DNA from: Fistularia commersonii
Lineage: Eukaryota > Chordata > Actinopteri > Syngnathiformes > Fistulariidae
NCBI GenBank assembly: GCA_037954325.1
Contig: JBBMNZ010000006.1
Span: forward strand, 5,809,904 to 5,873,903
Direction of reading: 5' to 3'
DNA: 64,000 nucleotides
Position 1 is the first letter of the stretch. Every line of letters starts with the position of its first letter. The position numbers were made by a program, and so were the translations under genes. This document shows, piece by piece, positions 1 to 11,860 of the stretch. The notes beneath the pieces are model-generated. The model was given only the letters and a program-made list of their open reading frames with translations. It was not told where the DNA came from and did no database searches.

Positions 1-564
1 TTTATTTTTGTTAAGTTCCATGAGTGGAACAGTTTACAGGAAAGCAGTTTGTTGTGTAACACCACATTTTATTTCAGTAACGAGAAAATAGCAGGTCGAT
101 TAGGGAAAAAAAAATATTCTGAAAAGATGAAAAGATATTCTTTTAATTTAAAGGGACTCACGACTTCATTTACTAACAAAATGCAAAATATTCATTTACA
201 GAAGATAAAAAGTAAAATTTAGTTAGTTCATCATTGATATATAGACGAGGTTCGGAATATCCTGATTCATTCCATTTCCTCCAACATTGTATATGCACTT
301 TAAATTAAGAGTTGTACTTATGTGACTTGTGCAGAGAATGTTTGCTATTTTTTTTGTAAATTATTAAGTGATCAGATCATACAAATAAAAGTATTTTTGT
401 TTAGAGGCTCCCACAAAAAAGGGTCTTGATGGATCCAGAGTTGGGGAAGCCATGCTCTGGTAGCGGAGACACTGGCGTCATCACGGAATCAATTCCCAGG
501 CTGATGATGTGAAAACAAGCTGCTGACAGTGATGTGACTCACAGCAGGTGAGACAGTTGCCGCT
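1..564. other. AT-rich intergenic sequence, nothing recognised
   Basis: I see no reading frame with family resemblance and no RNA gene. The sequence is AT-rich with short homopolymer runs. Confidence 0.5.
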
Positions 565-601
565 ATGTGTGTGAGTGTGTGTTTGTATGTGTGTGTGTGT
601 G

Positions 602-670
<69 letters not shown>
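565..670. repeat. (GT)n microsatellite
   Basis: An almost perfect GT array, interrupted once near 601-603. Apparent proteins of Thr-His repeats on the opposite strand are artefacts of this array. Confidence 0.97.
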
Positions 671-672
<2 letters not shown>

Positions 673-1049
673 CAAGTGAGTATTTTCATTTGGCCCTCAC
701 TCACTCTTGGGTTAAATCAGTGAAGTATCACCAGGGCAACAAACTCAAACAGCTGATGTTGAGGAAGCACCGCAGGTGAAATGGACCAGGCAATGATGAC
801 GGTTATTATCTTTTTAGAGAATTCAGTTAATTTCTTCAGCTTTAACACCAAATAATTTTAAGACATTTTTTTATTTAGTTGACTTTGAAATTTCTTGTCT
901 GTTTGAAGGATTTTTATGCAGATTTAAAAAATATCACCCCCGTCAAAACAAAACAAGATGTCCACAGAAAAGGAAGACTTAATCAACAGGTAGCATCTCA
1001 ATGCAATTAAGGAGTTGGATTTTAAGACTGTCAAGCCTTTTCGGGATAT

Positions 1050-1204
1050 TTCGGTGGAGATTCTCAGTCATCCATGTCATGGCAAATTCTTGTTGAAATC
1101 CTCTTGTCTTGGCAACTCCACTTGAATTTTTTCACTGGAAGACGTTTCACCCCACCATAAATTCAAGTCCAGTTGCCAAGACAAGCAGATTTTGACAAGA
1201 CTTT
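1050..1204. repeat. Foldback repeat, copy 1
   Basis: The left arm (about 1085-1130) contains CTTGTCTTGGCAACT. The right arm (about 1160-1204) contains its approximate reverse complement AGTTGCCAAGACAAG, so the segment folds into an imperfect hairpin. A diverged single-arm copy of the same family, sharing the CTCAGTCATC...GGTCATGG and GAAGACG..TTCACC blocks, lies at 2782-2898. This looks like a dispersed teleost repeat; I cannot assign its class. Confidence 0.65.
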
Positions 1205-1685
1205 TTGGGATGTCATCATTATTGCGCTTCTTTTCCAGAAGAAATCTTAAATTACTGAGGAAATTATTCTGAACCTTTTCTTGAATTGTCTATTCCCTCT
1301 GCCCAAGCAGATTTACTGCTGTTCACTTCAAATCTGCTTGCGGACAATATCGCAAGGGAACGGGAAAGACACGACCAAAACTTGACCAATATTAAAAATT
1401 TTAAAGGTAAATAGAAGGGGGATTTTGGAAAGAATTTTGAAAGGACATTGCAATCAAATGTCCAAGAAATTGTCCAAAGTTATATTTTCTTTTTTTGAAA
1501 ATCTTTGATTGGGGTTGAGGGACCACTTACTTTACACCTGACAGTCAATCTTTTCATGTACTAAATAAATATCTTGGAGTTGTTGGTAATGGAGATGTGA
1601 CAGGGTAAAATCACAAGGCAGCCCACGCGTCTTTGATGCTCAATAGTACGCCTAGTGGCTGATGTCAGAAGTACATGTGAAGATG

Positions 1686-1760
1686 TAATAATAATAATAA
1701 TAATACATACGATTTGTATAGCGCTTTTCACGGTACACAAAGACGCATAGTGTTGGTTGA
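1686..1760 (+). repeat. Possible retroelement tail beginning with (AAT)n
   Basis: An AAT array is followed by TATAGCGCTTTTCACGG and AAAGACGC. A related (AAT)n-led sequence with ACTCAAGGACACC occurs at 53811-53890. The paired occurrence suggests a dispersed repeat, but the family is not certain. Confidence 0.4.
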
Positions 1761-1832
1761 TTACTTGACGCAGTGATGTGTATGCATAGAACAAATGCAA
1801 TGGCCATGAGATAGATATATAAACTAGTATGT

Positions 1833-2203
1833 ACTAGCGCCTCAGCCTCATGGCACGAAGAACCCTTGTTCGATTCTGAAAAAGGGACCTTTCTGTGTGG
1901 AGATTGCATACTCTCCTCGCATCTGTATGCTTTTTCCTCTGGGTTCTCCGGTTTCCTCCCACAGTCCAAAAACATACAGCAGGTTTGATTGGAAAAAATT
2001 GGGAAAATTGCCCCAAATGGGTGAGCGAATGGTCGTGAGTGAATGGTTGCAGGGGCACATATACAGACATATGTGTCCCTGCGGTTGACTGGTGACCAAT
2101 CCAGGGAGTAACCCACCTCTCGCCTGATGACAGCTGGGATAGGGTCCAGCATCCCCCACAACCCTGAGTGCAGGATGAGCAGCAGACAATGGATGGATGG
2201 ATG
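1833..2203 (+). mobile_element. tRNA-derived SINE with ATGG tail
   Basis: A tRNA-like head starts near 1833 and contains a pol III B-box-like GTTCGATTC at about 1868-1876. It is followed by the conserved fish SINE body (CCTTTCTGTGTGGAG, CTCCGGTTTCCTCCCACAG, GCTGGGATAGGGTCCAGC) and ends in an ATGG repeat at 2189-2203. Reading frames on either strand here are fortuitous. The assignment rests on recognising the teleost body sequence; the exact family name was not determined. Confidence 0.8.
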
Positions 2204-2781
2204 TTTTGGACAAATAGGGTTCCCACATGTCCTGAAAAATCTGAAAAATGATTGACCATTTTTCCAGTCATCTTAAATATAAGGAAAATTGGACAGAAAT
2301 GTCAAATATCCTTGAAATTCTTAAGCTGTCATGGAAAATGATTTCTCTTCCCCCTTATTCTCTTTACCTTTTGAGTGAATGCAAATGGGTGCAGAGTAAT
2401 GTGCATGCATGTCTGCTGTCCCTCTGTTTTCAGGAGACAACATGCCATAGCACCAAATGTACCAGCCAATCACATTCCCCTGTCACCCCAGAGCTGTCCT
2501 GCTACCTGGTGTTTCCATTTGACTTTGTTGCTACGTTTATTGACTTTTTTAGAGCCTAGTAAAAACTTTGTTTTGCCAAAGAAGTATCTAGAAACAAAAG
2601 TGATGACCTTCAGATTAAGAGTTCTGCGAGTGCTGATTTGCAAGTTATTAATTTGTTAAGAATACAAGAGACTATTTCATAGGTTGTAGCCATAGACTTC
2701 ACATCTTTTAATTCGAACCTCTGGGCGCAGAAGTAGAATGAGATCACAAATCATTCTGGGTAAATGTGCACAATGTATATT

Positions 2782-2898
2782 TGTGGAGGTTGTCAGTCAT
2801 CTAGGTCATGGTAAATTTTTGTCAAAATCCTATCCTAGCAACTGGACTTGATTTTCTTCCCTTGAAGACGATTCACCTCTCATCCAAGTGGCGAAGAA
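2782..2898. repeat. Dispersed repeat, copy 2 (same family as 1050-1204)
   Basis: It shares the order GGAGGTTGTCAGTCATC, GGTCATGG, GCAACTGGACTTGA and GAAGACGATTCACC with the copy at 1050, but lacks the inverted right arm. Confidence 0.6.
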
Positions 2899-5800
2899 GT
2901 TATACACTATGCATAATGTTTGTACAACTGTAGAAAAAATCACTTATGCAATGTATAGTGGGGTTTGCTCATGTTTTAGTGTGTGACCTGATAACTTGTC
3001 TCTGGCAGTGTTACGACTGAAAACAGTCCTGGAAAATGATTTCAAGAAGAGAGTGGGAACCCGGAATAGTTATGCCCAAGATTATTTTTGTAATCATTTT
3101 AAAATTGCATTTATTTCCATTTGCCCCCCCCCCCCCCCCCACACACACTTTTGGAGACCCTGTCCAAAGTCCAACTTCTGCTAATATGTTTTTTAATATG
3201 TCGTCTGAATACTTAAATTGAAACCCTTTTTATTCTCTGTATTGCATCACATACATAGACTAGAATGTATACATATCATTGATATAAATGTGGTGGGATG
3301 GAGGCTTAACTTAACTTTAAAAAAAAAAGGAATATGTAATATATCTATAAAAGATCATGTTGTTGTGTTGCACTTATCAGTATCTGTTCCCACTGCTAAT
3401 CATGTGCACAATGTCAGTGTGGCAGGAACAAGCCTATCAGATGACACAGGGACACCCCCTCTCCATCGGCCAACCCCCAGGCATCTGTCAGTCACATGAC
3501 CGAGGCGTAATCAGCAGGGATGACCTTGTGATGGTGCACCGTGTGACAATGAGATAGGAGCCAGGCAACTCCCTGCCTCACATCTCATCAGATCTCCGAG
3601 ACTGACTGACATTCAGAGAAACACTGTTTCATTACACCAATTGACGTCGCTGTTTTAAGCCTCTGCTTTAGGGATAAAACCCCTCACTACTGTTTGCTTT
3701 CACTATGTCAAATTCATGAGATATTCAATGATGTATGCTGAAGCTTTTTTTACATCATTATTTTTATTATTAATTGTACTAATAGCAATAATTTATTGCA
3801 TGAGGCTACTGCATCCCCTAGTGGCTGGGGCTTGGAATGCATGTAAGGATTCGAAGTGAATTGCATTTTTTATTTACACAGAATCAATTCTTTTTGGATC
3901 TGTTTGCTGTGTAATAGCACACAAAGGGGAAAAAATGACCTGAATATTTTGATATCACAATGTTTAGCTATGAACACACACACACACAAATATGTATCAT
4001 AACAGAAAAGTTTTGAAAAGTTCCTACAATCAGTCAATTTTAATGGCCAAGTATGTTTTCACATTTGACCAAGACATTTGACTCTGGTTTTCAGTTATAC
4101 TTTGTGAGGAAAACATCGACTGACTAAAAACTAAACTCAAAGGAGATGACGAGATAATGGTGGTATTATCTTCTTAGCACAGGAAATTAAATTCAATTGT
4201 TTCACTTGTGTCAAAACATTTTGGACTTGTTCATGCAATACGGTTATTGTTGAGCAGAAAATGATGGTTTGTGGATTATGACGTGTCATCATTTGTGCGC
4301 TAGTAAGTTGTTTAGCCAAGACAATTAACTTGTTTGACTTTCAACTGAATTTCTCTGCCTTTTGGTGCCGTTAGCAGTTGAGCAAGCGGAAGTCATGGTT
4401 GAGGACTCATTAACGCCGAACCGCATTGGCTGATCCATCTGTCTATTGACATCTCAGCCCTATGGTGACTTGATACCTGGTCTCCAATGACACCATGCTC
4501 CAGCTGTCGTACCCAAAACAACAATTCTCTGTCGGTGTTGATGTTTCTCCTTTCTGCTGTAATTACAGAAGTGTGCCTGCATACAGTTGAGCAGTGGGGG
4601 AATGAATGACCGGATCTGAGCAGAGATGGTCAAGTCACACTGGCCCACAGCACAACAAGGGCCTATTCATCTGTCTCTCTTTCAAGCAGACACAGAAATG
4701 CATAGGGACAGAGTTAGTCATTTCAAACGGTGTTGCGGCTGCACGTGTCTCCTGGTGGGACCTGATACAGTACAGCTTTGACAATGACATGCCCGGGTTT
4801 AGAATTGTCTTCCTGGTTTTCTATGATCTGATTAGAAGTTTTATCAGGAGCAGGGAGTTGTAAAGTCCTATTTGTTCAAGGAGAGTTAGGGCATGGCATT
4901 TTGATTTACAATCTAAATAGGTTTTAACCAAACCCAAGGCTTATTTTCAGATAAACCTATTTTTTTTCTTATAGAAGCTTCTATGAGGCCACTGTTGGTT
5001 TATTACATGATGGAAGGGGCTACTGGGATGACAGAGTACACACATTATATCTGAAAATTTGCATTTATAATCAAGAAGCAAAGGACTGGAGGATGAAGTC
5101 TTCGCATTGAAACCTGCCACCTTTGACATCTACCTTTGCAGCAAGGAAATTGCACATTTCCACATTCTACATATTCATCTCCACAAAGAAACATTTCAAT
5201 TGTGCATGAATGGGTAGATTATATTGGTATTAAAGAACTAGAGTTACATTTTAATAAACTGCCTGGATTATGCTGTTTTCAATATATTGGCAGTGCAGAT
5301 TGACTTGGGATTGGCCCCAGGCCTGAAGTATGGGAACAGTGGGCAAAATGGAAAAAAAATGGAAATTAGGACAGTCTGAGACTTGTCAAGGACTGATAGA
5401 GGGAATGCTTTTGCCTGGAGGTCACTGGCCTACATGGGTCACTGACCATGTCAAGGGCACTGATAGCATTTTCTTACTGTTTTCCATGGAACAAACACTC
5501 AAAGGAAAATTGAGACTTTGCATTTGGATTAGTGATGAAGTGTCAAACTTGGATGTTGGCTTTTTCCACTGCTTGTGAGAGAATCCAATGCCAATGTTTA
5601 ATTAATAAGCAGGATGACTCACTGTGCTGAGGTAGCTAGGACCAGTTGTTTACCCTTTTAAAATAATTAGAACTGAAGCCCTTCACACTTGTAGAATTCT
5701 CCCTGTATGGTTAAAATAGGAACAGGACAAATTATCTTTTGAGCCTTCATGATGTATGTTGAAAAGATAACCCAAGTAGATGTTTTTTTAATCAATTTCC

Positions 5801-6423
5801 ATTACCTAATGGAAAAACCTTTTGAAAAACGGCTGGATTTTCAGCTGGAAAAATTCATCAATATGATGTATTTAAAGCTGTTGCCATGTAGCACAAGTCT
5901 AAATACAATTCATTTTGTTCATTTTGCTGAGGAAAAGCATGAATCTTTCATTTGATTTTATCTGTTCTTTTTTTTGCAAAAAAACACTAAGCACAGCAAA
6001 GGCACCATAAAAGCTGATATATTAGCTGATTTGAAATAACTTGGAGTGTATGTTAATTTTCTCCATTTAATCTATTTTTAAAACCAACACATTTTGACAC
6101 ACTTGAACTTTTGTTATTGTGCTAAAAATAGGCTAAATGTCACATGCACAACTGACCAAATCAGTTATCCAGAAAAAATGGAAACAATTATTGTGGAAAT
6201 TGTTATTATGTTTCAAAGATTAAAAAAATAAATTATCTTTTCATCTTAAGGATGCTGAAAGGATAGTTGAGTTATTTATTGCAATGCGACTAAAATGCGA
6301 CTAAAAGATCCATAGGGGAGCTTCCGTATCTTCTGACATGAACAGAGGTCTGTTTTTACAGACTGCTGGTGTAGAATTGCAGAAGTGTGACAGAAACACA
6401 CAAGAGAAAAGGTCCATTAGGAT
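2899..6423. other. Gene-free stretch downstream of atp1b1
   Basis: I find no supported gene. It holds a 17-base C run at 3124-3140 followed by CA repeats and is otherwise AT-rich. Reading frames here are under 110 codons and match no family I know. Confidence 0.5.
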
Positions 6424-6429
6424 TTTATT
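6424..6429 (-). terminator. atp1b1: Distal polyadenylation signal AATAAA of atp1b1
   Basis: TTTATT on the plus strand within GATTTTATTTC. It would give a 3'UTR of about 1.37 kb. Other AATAAA-like words occur nearby, so the choice is tentative. Confidence 0.35.
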
Positions 6430-7631
6430 TCTTTCTCTGATCAGATGACAAAAAGTGGATGAACTACTTAGAAGTTGACTGACGTCTTAAGTTCAGGCTG
6501 TATTTTACATCAATATGATCTTACAGAACATTGCCAACATCATTGGTCACGTAAAAGCCACTGAGTTCTCAAAGAACTTAAATTTTTTTTTTCCTCAATT
6601 AAAAGCATGAACATCAGGTCACTGTGGTACTGCCTGTTACTTTTTCTAGACCAGACTACATTCATGGCCAAAACGCTAGTGAACCACTGAAAGGTTGCAA
6701 GGCAAAACATTGACTTTAGCACTTTACATGATGAAATCCTTAAAAAAAAAAAAACTGTACTGCATTGCTTCTGATAAAGACCCTCTTCAAAGCGTCACTT
6801 TGGTATTGCATTTATACATTACAATATTTTGCAAAGAAACAAAATGTACAACTGCATAAATATAAAATTCTTCCACAATGTTTAATGGCTAAAAACATTC
6901 AGAGTTTCATCACAGTGGTGTGATGATTTCCAGGAAATAAAAACTCTTAAAAGAAACAAAAAATTCCAGTTAGCACTGTTGACCTTTACAGGAGGCCCGA
7001 GTGTCTAAAAGGATGGACACGCAAACACTACATTCGAGGCACAAATCAAAAAGTAGAAGGCATAAGCTCAAGAAAAAAAATCCCCTTCACAAATTGGACT
7101 GATTTGAAACAAAGCACATAAAACAAAAAGAAGTCAAAGTAAAGAGTCTCCCGCAATCAGATGTAAAAGACAAAAACAAAGATGAGGAAAGAAGTTCCCT
7201 GGAGTGCAGCCTTTTTCATCCAACAGATCAGAAGAGTGTCTAACTATATCGATCGATGCGTGTGTATTTGTGGCCAACACACATGCACGCACGCACGCAC
7301 AGCTAAAGCTCAGCGCATTAGAAAAATGAAGAATGGGATGGTTTGGAAGGACAACTGCAGCACACTGAAGATATTTACTGAGACCACACGAGGCAGCATT
7401 ATGAAGAGGGGACTGCTTGTTACGCGGCAGGTGGAATTACACTTTACAGTCATCGATGAATGGCATCCCATGGCTTGTGGGAAAAGTCTCTTACAGCAGA
7501 ATAAATAGTTTTCATTAGGCCTACTGCTACTTTTCCTCTAAACTGCATTCTAATGCTAGAGAGAAGTGTAGAAGCGAGTGACGAACGCAGACAGATTAAA
7601 CGTAGGTCCCGTATCAGGTTTTCTTGTTTAA

Positions 7632-7637
7632 TTTATT
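7632..7637 (-). terminator. atp1b1: Proximal polyadenylation signal AATAAA of atp1b1
   Basis: TTTATT on the plus strand, lying about 147 nt beyond the stop codon of atp1b1. It would give a short 3'UTR isoform. Confidence 0.45.
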
Positions 7638-7783
7638 CATTCAAGACTAGATGTGATTGATTTAACTGCTAGAGCCTTGACCCCCTCACCCTTGCTAATC
7701 AGCTCCTACTTGATGTTGGTGTTCAGGACAAAAAGGGAGGCCCAGGGGTGATCGATGGGGAAGTGCTACTGTCCTGGCAACGG

Positions 7784-10640
7784 TCATAAACTGCTAACCT
7801 GGAGCTTGATGTCGAATCGTCCCTGGTAGCGATCCTTCTCACTATAGTTGATATTTTCTCCATACACTTTGCACTCGATGCGCAGTTCAGTGTTGAGGGT
7901 GAGGTTGGTGAAGTGCAGCGCCACCAGCGGTTGCAGGTACTGGGGGTGCAGCAGCTTGCCGTAGTACGGGTAATACTGCAGAGGGAAGCCACCGCCAATG
8001 CCGTAGTATTTGATCTCACCGATTTTACCAGCATCCTCTGCTTTCTGTGGTGAGGAAGAAACTGGTTTAATCACAAAATTATCTGAATTTATGGGGGGAG
8101 AGGCTGATCCTGTGTCCCTGAACACAACCATGCCAGTACCTTGTTGGTGCAGTAGATGGGGATCACATTGGGCTGCACTTTAGGGTGAGCATCTTCAGGG
8201 ACAGTTTCATTTGAGACAGGAGGCTGGACAGAGACAGCAGGTCACCAGTTGGGATGACAAAGGGCAGGGATTTATTTTTCACTTACGTTTTTAGCCTTAT
8301 TAGAGACAAACTATCTTAAGTGTTTGGAATGTTGCGTAGGTGTGGAGTTTTATGCAACTCTGAGTACAGACATTGATTTGTAGATTTATATTCATCTCTG
8401 CTAGAACAATATTTCATTTGGTCTTTATCAGTATTTGGACAGTAATAGATATTTTTAGCATCTGACCAACACATGGGCCCCAAAATGAAGCAGTCAAAGT
8501 GTGAGAGAAGTGTAGGCTCAAACTGAACGAGTATCAAATGTCGTGTTTCACTGTTAAGAATTAAGGTTCTTTGTGAAATCCAATCCCTCATTGTATGTAA
8601 ATTGAAGTTTGGTCTGACACGCTTCACCATGTGAAAGACATATATTCAAATCCATAAGTTTGCTTGATTCCTTCTTATCATGAGATTCTTTTGATAAAAC
8701 TGGAGTTCAAGTTGGCATAAAGCTCTTTTGGGGTTAATTACCCTGGGACGGAAGTTGACTATCCTGTTGAGCTTCACAATTATGCAGGGACGGCCGTCCT
8801 TGAATCCATAGTAGGGGTCGTCATTGCCAGAGCAGGGGCCCAGCAGGCTGCGGGAGAAGCGACAGGCCTTCCTGATTCCCAAATCGCTCTCCAGGTCGCC
8901 CCTGTTCTTGTACTCTGCGGGCTCGTCTGGAAAGAGTGAGCATGGGTTAGTGTGGGGTTGAAGATGTTACTACACACTCCCCCTTTGACACTCATCGGAT
9001 TTGAATCCAAAAACATGAACTGCAGACAGTCTTTTTTTATAGTTGAAATCAGAAAATAACCTCAGCAGCCAGAAAATGGGACAACTCAACTGATGATACA
9101 TTAACATAATTATTGCAAAATCTTTTTGTCACATTTCTATTACTATTTTACATTTCCCAGTTCATTGTAGCCAAACTCTCAGCTTATGTAGAAGGTGCTG
9201 GATACTTACTCTTTAACCCATAGTTCTGTGAGATGTACAACCCCAAATACCCTGCTGTACGCTGTGTGCACAATTATTAGGCAAGTGATTATTTTGACCA
9301 TATCATCATTTTATCCATAATTTCCGACTCCAAGCTGTATAAACTTGAATGCATCTTGGATTTAAAGCATATCAGGTGATGTGTATTTGTGTAACAAGGG
9401 ACAGTGTGGCCAAATGAGATTAACACCCTATATCAAGGTGTGCATTTGGCAGATTCTTCCCCTCAGATAAAAGGGGCCGGAAAAGGATCTGAAGTGACTC
9501 TGAAATGGCAAATATTGCAAAAGGTCTTTCAGAGGGATGCAGCACTCTTGAAATATCTAAGATATCAGCACGTGTTCACAGAACCATCAAACGCTTTGTT
9601 GCAAATAGTCAACAGGGTCGCAAGAAACGTGTCGAGAAGAAAAGACGCAAATTAACTGCCAAAGATTTGAGAAGAATCAAACATGAAGCTACCAGGAACC
9701 CATTTTCCTCCAGCGCTCCCTTATTCCACAACTGCAACCTACCTGGAATGTCAAGAAGTACGAGGTGTTTGGTTCTCAGAGACATGGCCAAGGTAAGAAA
9801 GGCTGAAACCCAACCACGTCTGATCAAGACACATAATTTAAAATGCCAAGGATGGACCGAGAAATATCTGAATATCTATTAAAGGTGAGCTTGTGGGCCT
9901 TTTGGGGTTAAAAAAACCTATTGACAGTTTTTAGAAGACACTTTCTTCAAGCAGTGGTACAAGAGAAAGTCATCTTTCAAGAAGACTTTGATTTTTATGC
10001 AAAGCAACGGTTCATCACATGCAAGTACTCCACTGCGTGGCTTGCCAGTAAATTGTCTTCTAGATGAAAAACTAATGACATGGCTCCCTTCACCTGACTT
10101 AAGCCCAACGGGGACCTTCGGGCCCTTCTTGAGCAGGAAATTTACAGGGAAGATAAACAGTACATCTCTCTGAACAGTGTCTGGGAGGCTGTAATGGGAT
10201 AGCACAAAAAGTTGATTCTCACCAGATCAGGAAACTGACTGACTCCGTGGATGGAAGGCTTGTGACTGTTATCGAAAAGAAGTTTGGCTGTATTAATCAC
10301 TGAGTTTTGTGTTTCACTTTTTATTTCAGAAATGTTTATTTGTAAATTTTGAGTTTGTTTATTATTCTCACTTTAACGGGTGAAGATAAACAAGTGAGAT
10401 GGGAAAAATCTTTTATTCACTGAGTTGCATAATAATTCTGCACAAAAATAGTTGCCTAATAATGGTTTTTCTCTTAATAAACCTCACTCTTACTACTACT
10501 TTGTTCAGGCTGGAGGGTTTGTTAACATTTTGGATTGATCAAGAGCATTTTTGTTGTACAATTACAAAATTAATCCTCAAAAATACAGCTTGCCTAATTA
10601 TAGTGCACGCAGTGTATCCAGATTACAGTGGGGGATGTGT

Positions 10641-10696
<56 letters not shown>

Positions 10697-11803
10697 ACAC
10701 GCATGTGCACATGGCAGCAAGCTGTTTCTTATGTCTTTGCTGTATGTAATATTTCTGGCCTGTTTGTCCTGGGGCTCCAGATGGACTTAGTGTACCACTC
10801 TTGGAGATGAATGTCTCCTTTGAAGAAAACAGAGGTCAGGAAACCCACCTCCACAGTCTTCATACTTGGACTGTTCTATTTGATGATCATCATTGTAGTT
10901 GACCAAGAAGTCCTTCAGGGCTTTGGTATAGGGCAGGTAGGTCTCCAAATCATTGAGGTTGAAGGATACTTCAGATTTTTCTGATCGTGGGGTATGTGAA
11001 AGGCCTGCGGAGATAAAACAGATCAACTTTGTTTTTTGCTGTGACAGCCTTGCATTTCATAGTCTTTCACCATGGCCAGTAATTCAGCAATCTTGAGGTT
11101 TGTAGCAGGCCGGCAGAGCAAAGCCTACAGGCTACAGTTTTATTATAGGACTGAGATGCAGGAGCAATGTCACCATAATGAGAAGAGCCTTTTCATTACA
11201 TCTGTCCTAATACCCACTTAATGTGAGCACTCTGCTGTGCCAGACACACAACACACTTCGAGTTCAGGAAGAAGCATTGCAGTCCAGCTTTTTTCAGGGC
11301 AATTTCTTTTTGTTCAGACTTTGTGGGGTAAAATACCCCTAAAAATTAAAAAAAAAATGTAAAAGTAAAAAGTGTCAAAACTGTGTGAAAATGAAAAAGT
11401 GTTGCCTGATTTTGGTTTCTGTCGGGACAGATAGAAATCTAAACCCCAAGTTCCACATTTACTTGACTTAATGAGGAAAATGCAGATTGAGCCCTACCTA
11501 CAAGAGTCAAGAAGCTTTATTGTCACTTTGCTATACATACCAGGTAGTGCAGGCAAAATGTGACAATGTTTCTCTGGGACTCGAATCAACACATCACATG
11601 CACACCCCATACCCCCTCTCCCACACACATACAGCATACATCCGTGAGACAAGAAGTAACACTGATACATAATATGGAATGAAAAGTAAAAAATGAAACC
11701 TAAACTCATATTTAAAATTTATAAAAAAAAAAAGACACAAGACCTGTTCATAACTTCAGATTACATGATCAGTCAGTTTCCATGGACATACGTGCGTGTG
11801 TGT

Positions 11804-11860
<57 letters not shown>

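Larger units (their letters stand above)
6424..7783 (-). other. atp1b1: Probable atp1b1 3'UTR
   Basis: This lies directly after the atp1b1 stop codon on the minus strand. Two AATAAA signals bound it: a proximal one at 7632-7637 and a distal one at 6424-6429. Mammalian ATP1B1 transcripts also have long 3'UTRs with alternative polyadenylation, so both ends are plausible. The extent is inferred. Confidence 0.5.

Noticed and set aside
481..704. Open frames of Thr-His or Val-Cys repeats at this and other CA/GT arrays
   Set aside because: They are translations of dinucleotide repeats, which lack stops in several frames.
1868..1876. tRNA gene suggested by the B-box-like GTTCGATTC
   Set aside because: No cloverleaf can be formed and the downstream sequence is the SINE body.
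1652..2271. Overlapping frames of 126-169 codons on the minus strand
   Set aside because: They lie across a tRNA-type SINE and an AAT repeat; recurrent open frames are a property of the repeat body.
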